From a virus, in the IMG/VR virus record IMGVR_UViG_3300010296_000090, positions 1-23,586 of that record: a stretch of 23,586 nucleotides of DNA; one strand, given 5' to 3'. The position numbers were made by a program, and so were the translations under genes. A model generated the notes under the pieces. The model had not been told where the DNA came from and searched no databases. It was given only the letters and a program-made list of their open reading frames with translations. Below are positions 6,876 to 16,690 of this stretch, one piece after another (within the stretch, counting starts at the first letter, position 1; each line of letters opens with the position of its first letter).

Positions 6876-9800
6876 TAGTGTTTTCCTACTACTATTTCAA
6901 TAACGCCTCTGTCGTTATCATCTTTGCTTTCAAGCGCCTTACCGATAACTGCACCAATTGCTGGAGTATTGTTTACTATAGCATATCCTGGAATTGCACT
7001 AGCAACTAGCAAGTCACCTTTTTGTACTTTTCCTAGAACCTTACATGGAACACGCCCTTGCAGTGCAAGTGCTACTACATGCTCGCCTTCTAGTTCTGCG
7101 TTCATTAAGTGTGCAGGATTTGTTGATACAACACCTGCAACTCTATGTGTGCCATGATCTGTAGTTACAGTAAGTTCTGCGTCACCACCAAACACTAGTA
7201 CAGTGCCCGGTTCATAATCTGCATCTGCCGTGTAGTTCTCTGCCAAGTCAGCGTAGTATGCTTCAGTAGCAGTTCCACGGAACAGGCTTGCAAATATTTC
7301 ATTGTATTTTAGCGAAGCACTACCAATGTTGTATGTTGCATCAACATCAGGTAGCACACCATCTGCATCAAATATGAATGGTGCAAAACTTGAGCTTGTT
7401 GCTACGTCTGCAACAACGATTGCAACTTGTCCTAGTGTTGTAACACCAGTGTTAGCGCCAATTGCTATACCAGTTGATGCTGATCCTTTTTCTCCTGGTG
7501 CTTCAATAAACGAACTGTAAATCCAGTCAACTGCTAGACTTGGTTCACCGTTGAAGTTTGAAGTATTCTGTAGTGTACTTTCTGTAACACCAGTAGAACC
7601 AATATTAACCGAACCTGGTATTTCTATATCAGGTCCTGCTGTAACAGCACCTGCTGTACCTACTGCTCTTAGTATTTCGCCTTGTGAAGGTGTTTTAAAT
7701 ACTAGTGTGGTTGTATCTAGTGATAATACTTCATAACTTGGATCACCACCAAGTATCAAAGAGTTAACTTGAATACTACCACTAGCATCAGTTTTTACAA
7801 TACTATTAACTTCACCAGTTGTTGACACATTTGAAATACCGTAAGTTCCTGCACCGGTTTTGATAAGTGCTTCACCCGGATCACTGCTTGATGCTATTAA
7901 ACTCGACGGTTCAAAGTCTGCATCTGAAAGTCCACCACCTTCTGATATAACAGTACTGAATGGTACTTCGTCAATGTCATTATCTGAACTATCACCGCTC
8001 CAGTTACCTAGTACAGTACCATCTTGGATACGCTGAATTTTCTGTAATGGTAATTGTCCGTTGTTAATTGTTATCCAGCCTGTTGTAGCAGTAAACACAT
8101 CATTATCAAAACTTGCTACTCCGAGATCGCTTTGAGTAATTCCTACAGCACTGGATCTTGTTGTCGCTGCATTTAAGTTTAATTTACTTTGTGCTATAGC
8201 GGCTGTTGCACTAACATCTGCATTAACAATACTACCCGGAGCATACTGGAAGTTAATTGTTGTGTAACGATCTGTTACTTCTGGTCCAACAACAGTAACT
8301 TCTCTGTTTGTATCAATAGTAATATCACTATCAGGATCCATTACACCGTTGGCCCATTCGTCTACAGGTCCGTCAATACATAATGCCTCAGCACCACCTA
8401 GAACAGCAATAACATCTGGGTCAGGTGATGAGCCTATTGGCTTACCATCGCTAAACTCTCCAGTTAGTGGTTCATATATAATTTCAATTATATTACCTTC
8501 AACTGCAATACGTTCTATTACGTCAACTACTGTACCTGTTGCACCTGTAATTGTTCCTGTAATTGTATCACCACGTTCGTATGGTCCACTAACAATTGAT
8601 CCTGCATCTACGATTAGTTTTTTGTATTCTGTTGCAACAATTAACTGTCCTTCAACTACTCGGTCATCATTGTATGTTAACGAACGTAAATCTTTTAATT
8701 CGTCACTCTTTCCTAAGAAGTCGTCTACATAAGATTTAGTTGCTGCATCAGAGTCTGAAGTTGGTGTTGCTAGGTTAGTAATTGTGTTGCCTGCTGCGTT
8801 TAGATCGTCTGTCATTGGAACAGCACCGTTTGGAGCAAGCACACCTGGGCCTAATTTATTAGCAACTGGATTACCGTTTACATCGTAACCTAAGCGTCTG
8901 TTAACATAACCACGTACAGCAAGTTCTGTTGGAACTGTGTCAGCAGCGTTATCAGTCATTGCTGTGTCTGTTGAGAATTCAGTAACAACCACACCACGCT
9001 TAAATCCAAGACCGTCAACATCTGAAAGTGCAATTGAAGCACTAAATGTAACAGTACCAGTACCTTGGTCAACGCTGAAGAAGCGTCCTACACGGAAGAT
9101 ACCGTTTTGGTCTGTACTTACATAGAACACACGACCTTTGCCACGTTCGTCAACTTCGTTTGCTTGGTTTTTCTCTGCAGGCTCACCAAAGATAACGTTT
9201 GGATAGTTTGAATCATTAAATCCACCTGTACCAACGTCTAGGAAGTCATGTGATGTAGCACGACAGGTTGAAATGTTAATTGTAACGTCACCTGTAGCAC
9301 CTTCAACTAGACCTGCGCGAAGTGTTACAGTTAAACTGCCACGTAACACTGGATCGTAAATACCTGTAGCATCTGTTTGGTTAATGGTGTTATAATCAGC
9401 AATGTCAACAACTACATAGTCATTGTCTTCTGCTAGTGTAGAAATAGTTTCTCTTGTTACTGATCCAGTACCGTCTGTACCTGCTGCGCCAAATGCAGTA
9501 CCATCTAATGTTGCAGTTAGTGCAGCATCTGTGTATAGGTCTGCTGTTACGTTAACGCCAACAACAATATTATCAATATAATAAGTGTTGCCATTTAGTT
9601 CTGTCATTCCAACAACATCGCTGAATGTAATTGCTTCACCACTTTGTAGGTTTATGTCACTGTTAAATGTTACATTTACAGGGTTAGCCTGTGTTGAAGC
9701 AGTAAGAGTTAATTCTGTAGTTACATCGTTAACACCTCTAGCATTAAATGCGTAGTGTTTTTTACCCTGCCAAGCAAACACAGGAGCCTCAACTAGACTT

Positions 9801-12800
9801 GACTGTGACCATCCTATTGGACGGTTTGCTTCTGGTGTTCTTAAGTTATTGTTAAGACGGAATATTTCATTACTGTCAAGTGTTGCTTGTAGAGCTAGTA
9901 CAACGTCTCCGATAGTACCACCTTTTTCAGTACCACCTGTTAACGGAGTTGTACCATCAAACACATTTCCTACAACCTCTTGTGCTTTGTCAGATTTTAC
10001 AAGCATTCTAATATAGTCATAACCTTCATCAAAACCTGCTTGTAAATATCCATCTTCAAGTTCATCACCAATACTGTTACTGTTTAAGAAACTAATTGAA
10101 CGATAAATTTGTCCTGGGTTTTCATCAAATACAACCGCAGTTGATGGACGAATTGTTAATACATCTGGTCTTGCCAAATCACTAATGACATGTGTTTGGT
10201 TTCTTCTATACTGTATAAGTTCACCAAATGGAGTATCTTCAAGTAAACCGTTAGTGCTAAACTGAGCATCGCTAGTTGAGAAATTAAGTTTGAAGACCCT
10301 ACCATTAAAATATGGTGTACTTGCTTCTACCCAAATATTACCTTGTAGTGTAACTGCGGTAATTCCACCACTACCATCTATTTCTGATACTTTGATTAAA
10401 CAATCGTTATCTGGAGTTACACCACCTAAGTCTGCACCGCTTACTAGGAATGTATCGTTAACAGTGTAACTTGAACCACCGTTTTCAATGGTTGCAGTAT
10501 ACTGATTAGCAATAGTTTTTTGAACATTAAACAATGCTCCTGCTGCAAATGCATCATCTGTAGTTGCAACTACTGTAATATCTGTTCCAACATTGACATA
10601 TTCACCTACAGTATGTCCTGCCAATGCTGCTGAAGCAACTTCATATCTTGCTATAACTGGAACACCTGGGTGATAAACATCAAATTCAGAACGGTTGGAT
10701 GGCGGATCTTTGAAATCATATGCATACAAGAATAAGTTTTCTTCGTTGTTGCCGTATCCTGTTGAGTCAACAGTAGCCGGCACACTTCCTGCCCCAAGAG
10801 CACCTAGTGTATCACCTGTAAGTTGGTTTGTTGTATCAAATGCACCTACAACGCCTGTTAGATAAATTACCCTGCTACCGCCTGTTACAACTGTACTATC
10901 TCCTAAGTCTGCCGTATCAACTGAAACAGTACCATATGCTGTTGAACCTGCTTGCGTTAGTACTTCGCCTGCTGCTATAATGTAAGGATCTGTAAGTGTT
11001 AGCACAACATCAGCATCAAAAACTTTTGCTGCTTGTACCATGTCTTCTGCAAGACGAATACTATCTGGAATTTCGTTTGGATCTGATCCTTCAGCAACTA
11101 GTCCGTATTCACCATAACATGAAGAACCAGTTAGCGATCTAATCTCTGAACCATTCTTTGAGTAATATGATGTCCAACAGTAGTATGTAAACATAGACAC
11201 CATTTCTGATAGCGCACCATTAACAGCAACTAGACCATAACCTAGATCGTTAATCTGTGTGAAGTCGTTTCCTAGTATTGATCTGTTACCTGCTGTTTGT
11301 AGTGTAATTGGTAATGGTGCAGCAATACTTTGAACAATTCTTCTTACAATTAAGGATTGTTGTTGTAGTATTTCGTCATATGCTGACTGTAGGGCTGCGT
11401 CTGCCCAAGTACGATCAGGAGTATCATCTGCAGGCATATTAGATGTTTCACCATCTGTAATGACTGTGTTGATAATGTCTATCAAGTCTCCTGCTTCAGT
11501 TACTTCGGTAGCACTAGCAACATTACCAGCATTGTTATTATAACCAACAACAGCAGAACTTCCATCTAACATAGCGCCTACGATTGTTTTTAATTGTACA
11601 TATGCTGCGACTGTGGCTGCTTGTTCACCTGCAGGTAATTGTGCAACTGCTCCGTCAACATAAGATTCCGCAGCAGATTTTGTTCCTAAATTGCCTCCGT
11701 ACTGTATATCGTAACTTAATGCGTCAACAATATATCTTACATCTCTTTCACATTTTACTGAATCATATGTAAATGACGGTGTAAAAGGTGCAATGCTACC
11801 TGCAACTTGTGTTGCAATCCAATCAGTTAATTCGGTTGCAATAAGGCTTCTGTTTAACTGAAGGATCTGTCTTGCATATAGTTTATTAGTATCTACACCA
11901 GGGTCAGTAAATGTAAGTGCGTCGACTACCCCATCGCCTGGTTCTGCTGTATAAGTTGTTCCATTTGTAATAATGTCAATTACTTCATCATATGCATCGC
12001 CAACACGAGTTGTTGCTGTTGAGTCTGCTGCTACTGAATCAAGTGCAAGAGTTTGTGTTTTACCTACGGCAATAGCGGCAGTAGTTTCTGCCAATTGATC
12101 GTCAATAACAACACTTGCAGTTCCTCTACGATATGCAATACCATTGTATAGAGCATTGAAGTTTGTTCCTAGTACAGTGTCAAGTGCTACACCGTTAACG
12201 ATAATGTTTGAGTCTCTTTCACACTTTTCTTCGTTAAATTCAAATGTTCCAATTGAATCAAGATCAACACCAGTTGAAAGTTCTGAAGTTAGTCCTGTAA
12301 ATCCTTGACCATCATTTGAGCTTGGATCAAGTATAAGATCTGCTGTACCAAAGTCTGGGTCATATAGTGTAACAGCGTTAACTTGGAAACGTCTACCATC
12401 AATGTAGAAAGCACACGGAACTTGAGGACGTCTTACAAACAAACCTTGAGGGTCTGCTTGTGAACCTAAACTCTGTACTCTTAGGCGGAACGCTGATCCG
12501 TCTACACGTTCTGTAACCTGTACTGCGGAGTTACCAACAAACGCATCAACAAACAATCCTCCACGGAACGCTTGTTTGTTTAAACTTCCTGCAAAACCTG
12601 TACCTGTCTGACAATATGGTGATTTAGTAAGCACTTGCCCTTCTGGGTCAAGCACCATTTGGAAACCGCCATGTCCTTGACCAGTAATGTTACGTAGAAT
12701 AGTTGCATCGTTCATTAAGAACACATCCATTTGATCGTTTCTTAATGGTGGGTTATAGTTTGCATCAAATGCAAAAGTAACAGTATCAACCAAGTTGTTA

Positions 12801-15800
12801 ATTACAGTGTCTGGTCCGTCTATTTCTGTCCAGTAATTAGCAATCTCAGTTGCATCAAAAGTGCTGCCTGATGTATTTTCAATTCTACACTGATAATATC
12901 TATCTATGCCGGCAAAGTTAAACGTTACAACATTACCAACTCTATACAGCTCACCTGATGCCCATGTAGCAGGTTCTGCACTACCGTTAAATAGATCATA
13001 ATCGTATACCAAGTTTGCGCCAGGAAGATCCGGACGAACTGGTGCTGCGCCACTTGGGCCATATAGTGTACTAGGCGCCGCTCCTTGTATTAGTTGTGCA
13101 GCAATAGTATAAATGTGTTGGATAGCGTCAGCAGTTTCAGCATCTTGGCTTCCATCTACAGGCAATGCGCCATCGTAATATTCGCCCTGTGCTTCTAGGG
13201 CAAATTCATTGCCACCGTTGCGTAAGTCTTTTACAAGAGCATCAACAATAAGTCCTGCATCTCTAAAACATGTTGCTCTACTGTAAACACCGAGCAAAGC
13301 AGGATATGTTGTTTCTGTATAGTTTACAACTTGTTCTTGGATAAATTCTCTGTTATCTTCTAATACAAGTGCTGCTGTTTCCCATTTACCTACGTTAGTA
13401 TAACCTGCACCAACGTTTTTAAGAGATCCTGGTTTTTTCAAATAGTGATAACCAAAGTATCCATCTACTTCATTAGTTAATGGATTAATGTACTGTTTAC
13501 CGTTTGGTACTGTTGCTACATTAAACGAATAACCAACGCCACCTATATCAGCAGCATCAATTGTAATAAGTTCGTTTGCTTGCCAATTTTCACCAGCATT
13601 TGTTACTGTAATGTCAGTAATTGCGCCAGAAGCACTTACAGTTATTTCAAATTCAGCACCTTCACCGTAATACTGTGCAGTATATCCATTTGAAGGTATA
13701 GTGTAAGTTCCTGCGGCTCTTCCACTGTTAATTTGTGGTTCAAACTCTAAACTTTCAATAGCACTGTTACCAAGCACTAGTCCGTCAAATACTGCATCAC
13801 GATAGAAGAATGTGTTTGCATATCTTGATTGTGATACACGTTTCTTAGGACGAATAATTACACGTCTAAATTCATCACCTTTGATAGATACGTTTGCTGG
13901 AACACGAATTGGAAAATCTTCTTCGTAAATACCTGATTCAATTCTAATGCTAATTTGTGTACTAACAACATAGTTGCCGTACTCTAGTTCTTCGCCTTCT
14001 TCAAATTCAATTGGTTTTAGAAGTTGTATTTCAACTTCGTCTGTTTCAACAACACTAACTGCTCTTGGACCTGATTCATATCTATAATCAATAATTCTAC
14101 CAATAGCACCTGAGTTTTTACCTCTTATAACCTTACCAGGTATAATGTCTGTATTTTCTGGATTTGCTTGGTCAACAAAACCATAGTTACCATTTGAAAT
14201 ATTAATTTTATAAGTTGTTGTACCATCAACAATACTAGGTGCTTGTAGAGGACCATCGTTAATAACATCAATAACAGTATCAAACTTTGCTTCGGCAGCA
14301 CTATCTGCTGCTGCATCTGGTACAATAGCCGGTTCGATATACTGTTCGACACGGGTTTGATACAGTGTTGGCGGAGCAGTATTCGTTAAAACATAATCTC
14401 TAACAAGTGTTTTTGCATATTCAATACCTGCAATGGTGTATGCTTTTTGTGTTCCAATAGCAACAGCAGAGCTTGCATTTGAATAATATGTAAGTCCTGC
14501 ATAACGAGATAGGTAGTTAGCATTGTTACCTAATAAGATATCTAATCTAACAGCATCTAGTATAAGTTGGACATCACGTTCACATATAGCAATGTCATAA
14601 CTTTCTGCAAAACTTGGGTATGTTGCATTAATATATGCTGTAACTTCCTTTGCTACCCATTCTTTGTTTTGTAAAATAAGTGTGTTAGCATTTGTACGTC
14701 CGCTGATTGTACTTGTAATACCTGCTGTAACAACATCCGATTTGCCTAAACCAGTACCATATGTCATTGTCTGCTGATATGGACCTGGTTCTGGTGGAGC
14801 AGAAAGAATTATTTCTTCTGCTTTTTGTGCTGCTGCATTTATTGTTCTATATGCATATGCAGGGTTACGCCCTTCCTTACCGTCTGGTGTAAATTCTTGC
14901 GAGTCGCTTCCTGCTGTACTTACATACAAGTTAACTGTACTTGTTGCTGCTGCATTATCGACATACAATTTTGTTGCTGCTTGTAAGTCATCAGGACCAT
15001 TAGGTAAACCTTTTCCTCTAAGATCGCCAGGATGATCAAATAAATTTAACGCACCTGTCATTGAATCGCCTTGACGGCGAACTACACTCTTACGAGGAAT
15101 AGCAACGTTGGACAACCAAAAACCTTCTAGATCTTCATCATAGCCGCCATCTGTAATTGTAAATGTTCCACTGCCGCCAGCAAGTAATATTCTACCTGTT
15201 CCGTCAAGGGCATCTTCTGCTGTCTCGTACAAGGAAATATGATCACCATCTGGGATACCTAAGTAATAAGTTCCGCCAGTTACTACTCCAAAAGGATCAG
15301 TGCCAGTTGAATTAAACACAAACGGAGCACCAACATATGCATCTGATAATCCGTGGTTGAGTATTTCTAAGTTTCCTAATTCAAGGTCTGTTGCTGTAAG
15401 TGTATAACCGCTTGCATCTGCAGGTTCGTCACCTAGTCGTAAACCTCCGCCTGCAACTTCTTTTTCTTGATAATTTCTATCAGCAAAACTTTTGTTGATA
15501 ACAAGATCACTTACAGTTAAATCTGTACCGTGAACAGAGTTAAACGTATCAATTGCTGCTTGGTTAACTGTTACGTTAGCAATTGGCTGTGTAGCAGCAT
15601 TTAACGGGCCAGCAAGTGTAGGTTCTGGGTCATTAGCAACACGAGAAACTAATTGTTTTAATATTACTTTGCCGTCAACAGTGAAGTCAAACCCAATAGT
15701 ATCAGGTGATCCGTCTAAACTATTATCAGAAGCAAGTTCTAATAGTGCTAAACCACTGCCATCGGATTTAACTAGCGGAACTTTGTTTTCTTGTCCTTCA

Positions 15801-15967
15801 TAGTTGTCTGGTGTATCACTTAAATCAGTAAAACTAATTTGTCCGCCGATGCCAAAAACTGCATACAGTTCTTGGAAGTTTTCGTTTACCTTACGAAAGG
15901 ATTCACGAATACTATCACCGGTACCGTCGTTACCTGAAACACCAATATCAATATCTTGTCTTGCCAT
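6875..15967 (-). CDS. Giant tail-fibre-like virion protein, 3030 aa
   Basis: Residues 1-38 carry the shared fibre module (MARQDIDIGVSGNDGTGD...KVNENFQELYAVFG). Fibre linker motifs of the type MTGxLNL...AATKxYVD occur near residues 330 and 2410. Four copies of a helical motif, CxRDxxxIVDAxxxDxxxGgN, have their Cys at 462, 900, 1249 and 1406. Segments such as VTNAGENWQANELITI are typical of phage beta-structure. The last 130 residues (from YYADLAENY near 2902, with VAGVVSTNPAHLMN) form a compact terminal domain that resembles, at a guess, chaperone or autoproteolytic tips such as Peptidase_G2. It is more than twice the length of T4 gp34. The ATG follows CGGAG, 12 bases after iscA with no promoter between. 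A long tail fibre or a large appendage is the best reading. Confidence 0.85.
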   Translation of the reverse strand: MARQDIDIGVSGNDGTGDSIRESFRKVNENFQELYAVFGIGGQISFTDLSDTPDNYEGQENKVPLVKSDGSGLALLELASDNSLDGSPDTIGFDFTVDGKVILKQLVSRVANDPEPTLAGPLNAATQPIANVTVNQAAIDTFNSVHGTDLTVSDLVINKSFADRNYQEKEVAGGGLRLGDEPADASGYTLTATDLELGNLEILNHGLSDAYVGAPFVFNSTGTDPFGVVTGGTYYLGIPDGDHISLYETAEDALDGTGRILLAGGSGTFTITDGGYDEDLEGFWLSNVAIPRKSVVRRQGDSMTGALNLFDHPGDLRGKGLPNGPDDLQAATKLYVDNAAATSTVNLYVSTAGSDSQEFTPDGKEGRNPAYAYRTINAAAQKAEEIILSAPPEPGPYQQTMTYGTGLGKSDVVTAGITSTISGRTNANTLILQNKEWVAKEVTAYINATYPSFAESYDIAICERDVQLILDAVRLDILLGNNANYLSRYAGLTYYSNASSAVAIGTQKAYTIAGIEYAKTLVRDYVLTNTAPPTLYQTRVEQYIEPAIVPDAAADSAAEAKFDTVIDVINDGPLQAPSIVDGTTTYKINISNGNYGFVDQANPENTDIIPGKVIRGKNSGAIGRIIDYRYESGPRAVSVVETDEVEIQLLKPIEFEEGEELEYGNYVVSTQISIRIESGIYEEDFPIRVPANVSIKGDEFRRVIIRPKKRVSQSRYANTFFYRDAVFDGLVLGNSAIESLEFEPQINSGRAAGTYTIPSNGYTAQYYGEGAEFEITVSASGAITDITVTNAGENWQANELITIDAADIGGVGYSFNVATVPNGKQYINPLTNEVDGYFGYHYLKKPGSLKNVGAGYTNVGKWETAALVLEDNREFIQEQVVNYTETTYPALLGVYSRATCFRDAGLIVDALVKDLRNGGNEFALEAQGEYYDGALPVDGSQDAETADAIQHIYTIAAQLIQGAAPSTLYGPSGAAPVRPDLPGANLVYDYDLFNGSAEPATWASGELYRVGNVVTFNFAGIDRYYQCRIENTSGSTFDATEIANYWTEIDGPDTVINNLVDTVTFAFDANYNPPLRNDQMDVFLMNDATILRNITGQGHGGFQMVLDPEGQVLTKSPYCQTGTGFAGSLNKQAFRGGLFVDAFVGNSAVQVTERVDGSAFRLRVQSLGSQADPQGLFVRRPQVPCAFYIDGRRFQVNAVTLYDPDFGTADLILDPSSNDGQGFTGLTSELSTGVDLDSIGTFEFNEEKCERDSNIIVNGVALDTVLGTNFNALYNGIAYRRGTASVVIDDQLAETTAAIAVGKTQTLALDSVAADSTATTRVGDAYDEVIDIITNGTTYTAEPGDGVVDALTFTDPGVDTNKLYARQILQLNRSLIATELTDWIATQVAGSIAPFTPSFTYDSVKCERDVRYIVDALSYDIQYGGNLGTKSAAESYVDGAVAQLPAGEQAATVAAYVQLKTIVGAMLDGSSAVVGYNNNAGNVASATEVTEAGDLIDIINTVITDGETSNMPADDTPDRTWADAALQSAYDEILQQQSLIVRRIVQSIAAPLPITLQTAGNRSILGNDFTQINDLGYGLVAVNGALSEMVSMFTYYCWTSYYSKNGSEIRSLTGSSCYGEYGLVAEGSDPNEIPDSIRLAEDMVQAAKVFDADVVLTLTDPYIIAAGEVLTQAGSTAYGTVSVDTADLGDSTVVTGGSRVIYLTGVVGAFDTTNQLTGDTLGALGAGSVPATVDSTGYGNNEENLFLYAYDFKDPPSNRSEFDVYHPGVPVIARYEVASAALAGHTVGEYVNVGTDITVVATTDDAFAAGALFNVQKTIANQYTATIENGGSSYTVNDTFLVSGADLGGVTPDNDCLIKVSEIDGSGGITAVTLQGNIWVEASTPYFNGRVFKLNFSTSDAQFSTNGLLEDTPFGELIQYRRNQTHVISDLARPDVLTIRPSTAVVFDENPGQIYRSISFLNSNSIGDELEDGYLQAGFDEGYDYIRMLVKSDKAQEVVGNVFDGTTPLTGGTEKGGTIGDVVLALQATLDSNEIFRLNNNLRTPEANRPIGWSQSSLVEAPVFAWQGKKHYAFNARGVNDVTTELTLTASTQANPVNVTFNSDINLQSGEAITFSDVVGMTELNGNTYYIDNIVVGVNVTADLYTDAALTATLDGTAFGAAGTDGTGSVTRETISTLAEDNDYVVVDIADYNTINQTDATGIYDPVLRGSLTVTLRAGLVEGATGDVTINISTCRATSHDFLDVGTGGFNDSNYPNVIFGEPAEKNQANEVDERGKGRVFYVSTDQNGIFRVGRFFSVDQGTGTVTFSASIALSDVDGLGFKRGVVVTEFSTDTAMTDNAADTVPTELAVRGYVNRRLGYDVNGNPVANKLGPGVLAPNGAVPMTDDLNAAGNTITNLATPTSDSDAATKSYVDDFLGKSDELKDLRSLTYNDDRVVEGQLIVATEYKKLIVDAGSIVSGPYERGDTITGTITGATGTVVDVIERIAVEGNIIEIIYEPLTGEFSDGKPIGSSPDPDVIAVLGGAEALCIDGPVDEWANGVMDPDSDITIDTNREVTVVGPEVTDRYTTINFQYAPGSIVNADVSATAAIAQSKLNLNAATTRSSAVGITQSDLGVASFDNDVFTATTGWITINNGQLPLQKIQRIQDGTVLGNWSGDSSDNDIDEVPFSTVISEGGGLSDADFEPSSLIASSSDPGEALIKTGAGTYGISNVSTTGEVNSIVKTDASGSIQVNSLILGGDPSYEVLSLDTTTLVFKTPSQGEILRAVGTAGAVTAGPDIEIPGSVNIGSTGVTESTLQNTSNFNGEPSLAVDWIYSSFIEAPGEKGSASTGIAIGANTGVTTLGQVAIVVADVATSSSFAPFIFDADGVLPDVDATYNIGSASLKYNEIFASLFRGTATEAYYADLAENYTADADYEPGTVLVFGGDAELTVTTDHGTHRVAGVVSTNPAHLMNAELEGEHVVALALQGRVPCKVLGKVQKGDLLVASAIPGYAIVNNTPAIGAVIGKALESKDDNDRGVIEIVVGKH

Positions 15968-15979
15968 GTTTTACTCCGT

Positions 15980-16342
15980 TTAGATCGCTGGCTGGCTTAA
16001 ATTATCCATGTCAAAGTTTACACTAACGCCACAGCCGCAACTGCTCTTTGCATTAGGGTTGTTAATCTCGAACATTGCACCCATTATATCTTTTTTATAA
16101 TTTATTTCAGTGCCAAAAAGGAACATTAAACTGTGCGCTCCGACTACTAATTTGCCAGTGCCTGCATCAATTACATGATCATTTACTTCAATACCGTCTG
16201 GAGAATCTATAGTTCCCCATTCGTATTCAAACCCTGCACACCCTCCACCTTTTATATTAAGTGATACTGCATAGCAATTTTGTTCGCTACAAATGGTGTT
16301 GATTTGGTCTTGAGCTGATTCTGTAAGTGTACAAATGTCCAT
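15980..16342 (-). CDS. iscA: A-type iron-sulfur carrier (IscA/ErpA/HesB family)
   Basis: The 120-residue product has the full A-type carrier signature: Cys35 in GGGCAGF and the pair Cys102/Cys104 in SSCGCGVSV, which bind iron or an Fe-S cluster for transfer to apoproteins in the cytoplasm. A GTG at 16348 would add two residues, but the AAGGAG Shine-Dalgarno (16348-16353) overlaps that GTG and sits 5 bases from the ATG at 16342, so I use the ATG. A GATAAATA late promoter lies just upstream. HesB-like genes are known in marine T4-like phages. Here it is the first gene of the operon that contains the giant fibre gene, 12 bases away, which suggests it acts late in infection. Whether it serves host Fe-S enzymes or a virion protein is open. 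Confidence 0.93.
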   Translation of the reverse strand: MDICTLTESAQDQINTICSEQNCYAVSLNIKGGGCAGFEYEWGTIDSPDGIEVNDHVIDAGTGKLVVGAHSLMFLFGTEINYKKDIMGAMFEINNPNAKSSCGCGVSVNFDMDNLSQPAI

Positions 16343-16361
16343 TTTCACTCCTTATCTAATA

Positions 16362-16369
16362 TATTTATC
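16362..16369 (-). promoter_or_regulatory. T4-type late promoter (GATAAATA)
   Basis: The minus strand reads TCGATAAATATATT, 20 bases before the iscA ATG. It would drive iscA, the 3030-, 50- and 217-residue genes, because no further late box is seen until 6087. The predicted leader is about 14 bases and carries AAGGAG. Confidence 0.82.
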
Positions 16370-16378
16370 GAACTATTT

Positions 16379-16384
16379 TATAAT
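16379..16384 (+). promoter_or_regulatory. Possible sigma70-type -10 box (TATAAT) for the plus-strand gene
   Basis: A perfect TATAAT lies 18 bases before the ATG at 16403, which predicts a 12-base leader. No convincing -35 box or extended -10 is present at the right distance, so this is weak evidence. It lies back to back with the late promoter of iscA. Confidence 0.35.
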
Positions 16385-16402
16385 CTTAATGTAAATATAT
16401 GT

Positions 16403-16690
16403 ATGTTCATAAAAGAATATCAAAAACAGACGTGGCATCAGCGTAAAAGCAACAAAGGCATAAGTCATGAGTACTACCGGCACAAAACATTTATACTAAT
16501 GCTTTGTGATAATTGTGGAGTTGAGTTTTCAAGAGAACGTGGAAGTATGGATCCTAAGCGGATATCCAATAACTACTTCCACGTATGTTCAGATTGTGAT
16601 GCTAAGAAATTTGCTCAGAAAAAAGGCATAGAAAAGAAACAAATATGGGATATGCCTGCTAGTTCTGATTTGCCTATTGGCAAATTGTAA
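16403..16690 (+). CDS. Small zinc-ribbon-like protein, 95 aa; only plus-strand gene
   Basis: The product has two CxxC pairs, Cys35/Cys38 (CDNC) and Cys62/Cys65 (CSDC), separated by a basic stretch (FSRERGSMDPKRI). This is the layout of a zinc ribbon, as in HNH-type nucleases and small nucleic-acid-binding proteins. No HNH catalytic His-Asn-His pattern is clear, so I do not call it a nuclease. The C-terminus ends KKQIWDMPASSDLPIGKL. No Shine-Dalgarno precedes the ATG. The gene diverges from iscA across 60 bases and ends directly against the stop of the small membrane gene on the other strand with no spacer. Its orientation suggests independent control or insertion as a separate unit. I recall similar unnamed proteins in marine phages but cannot assign a function. 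Confidence 0.75.
   Translation: MFIKEYQKQTWHQRKSNKGISHEYYRHKTFILMLCDNCGVEFSRERGSMDPKRISNNYFHVCSDCDAKKFAQKKGIEKKQIWDMPASSDLPIGKL

Noticed and set aside
14125-14352. 75-codon minus-strand frame inside the giant fibre gene
   Set aside because: Its Leu/Met/Gln-rich product is a frame-shifted reading of the fibre gene, which is intact through this stretch.
16342-16348. GTG start at 16348 for iscA
   Set aside because: The AAGGAG Shine-Dalgarno overlaps this GTG, so the ATG at 16342 is the only start at a workable distance.
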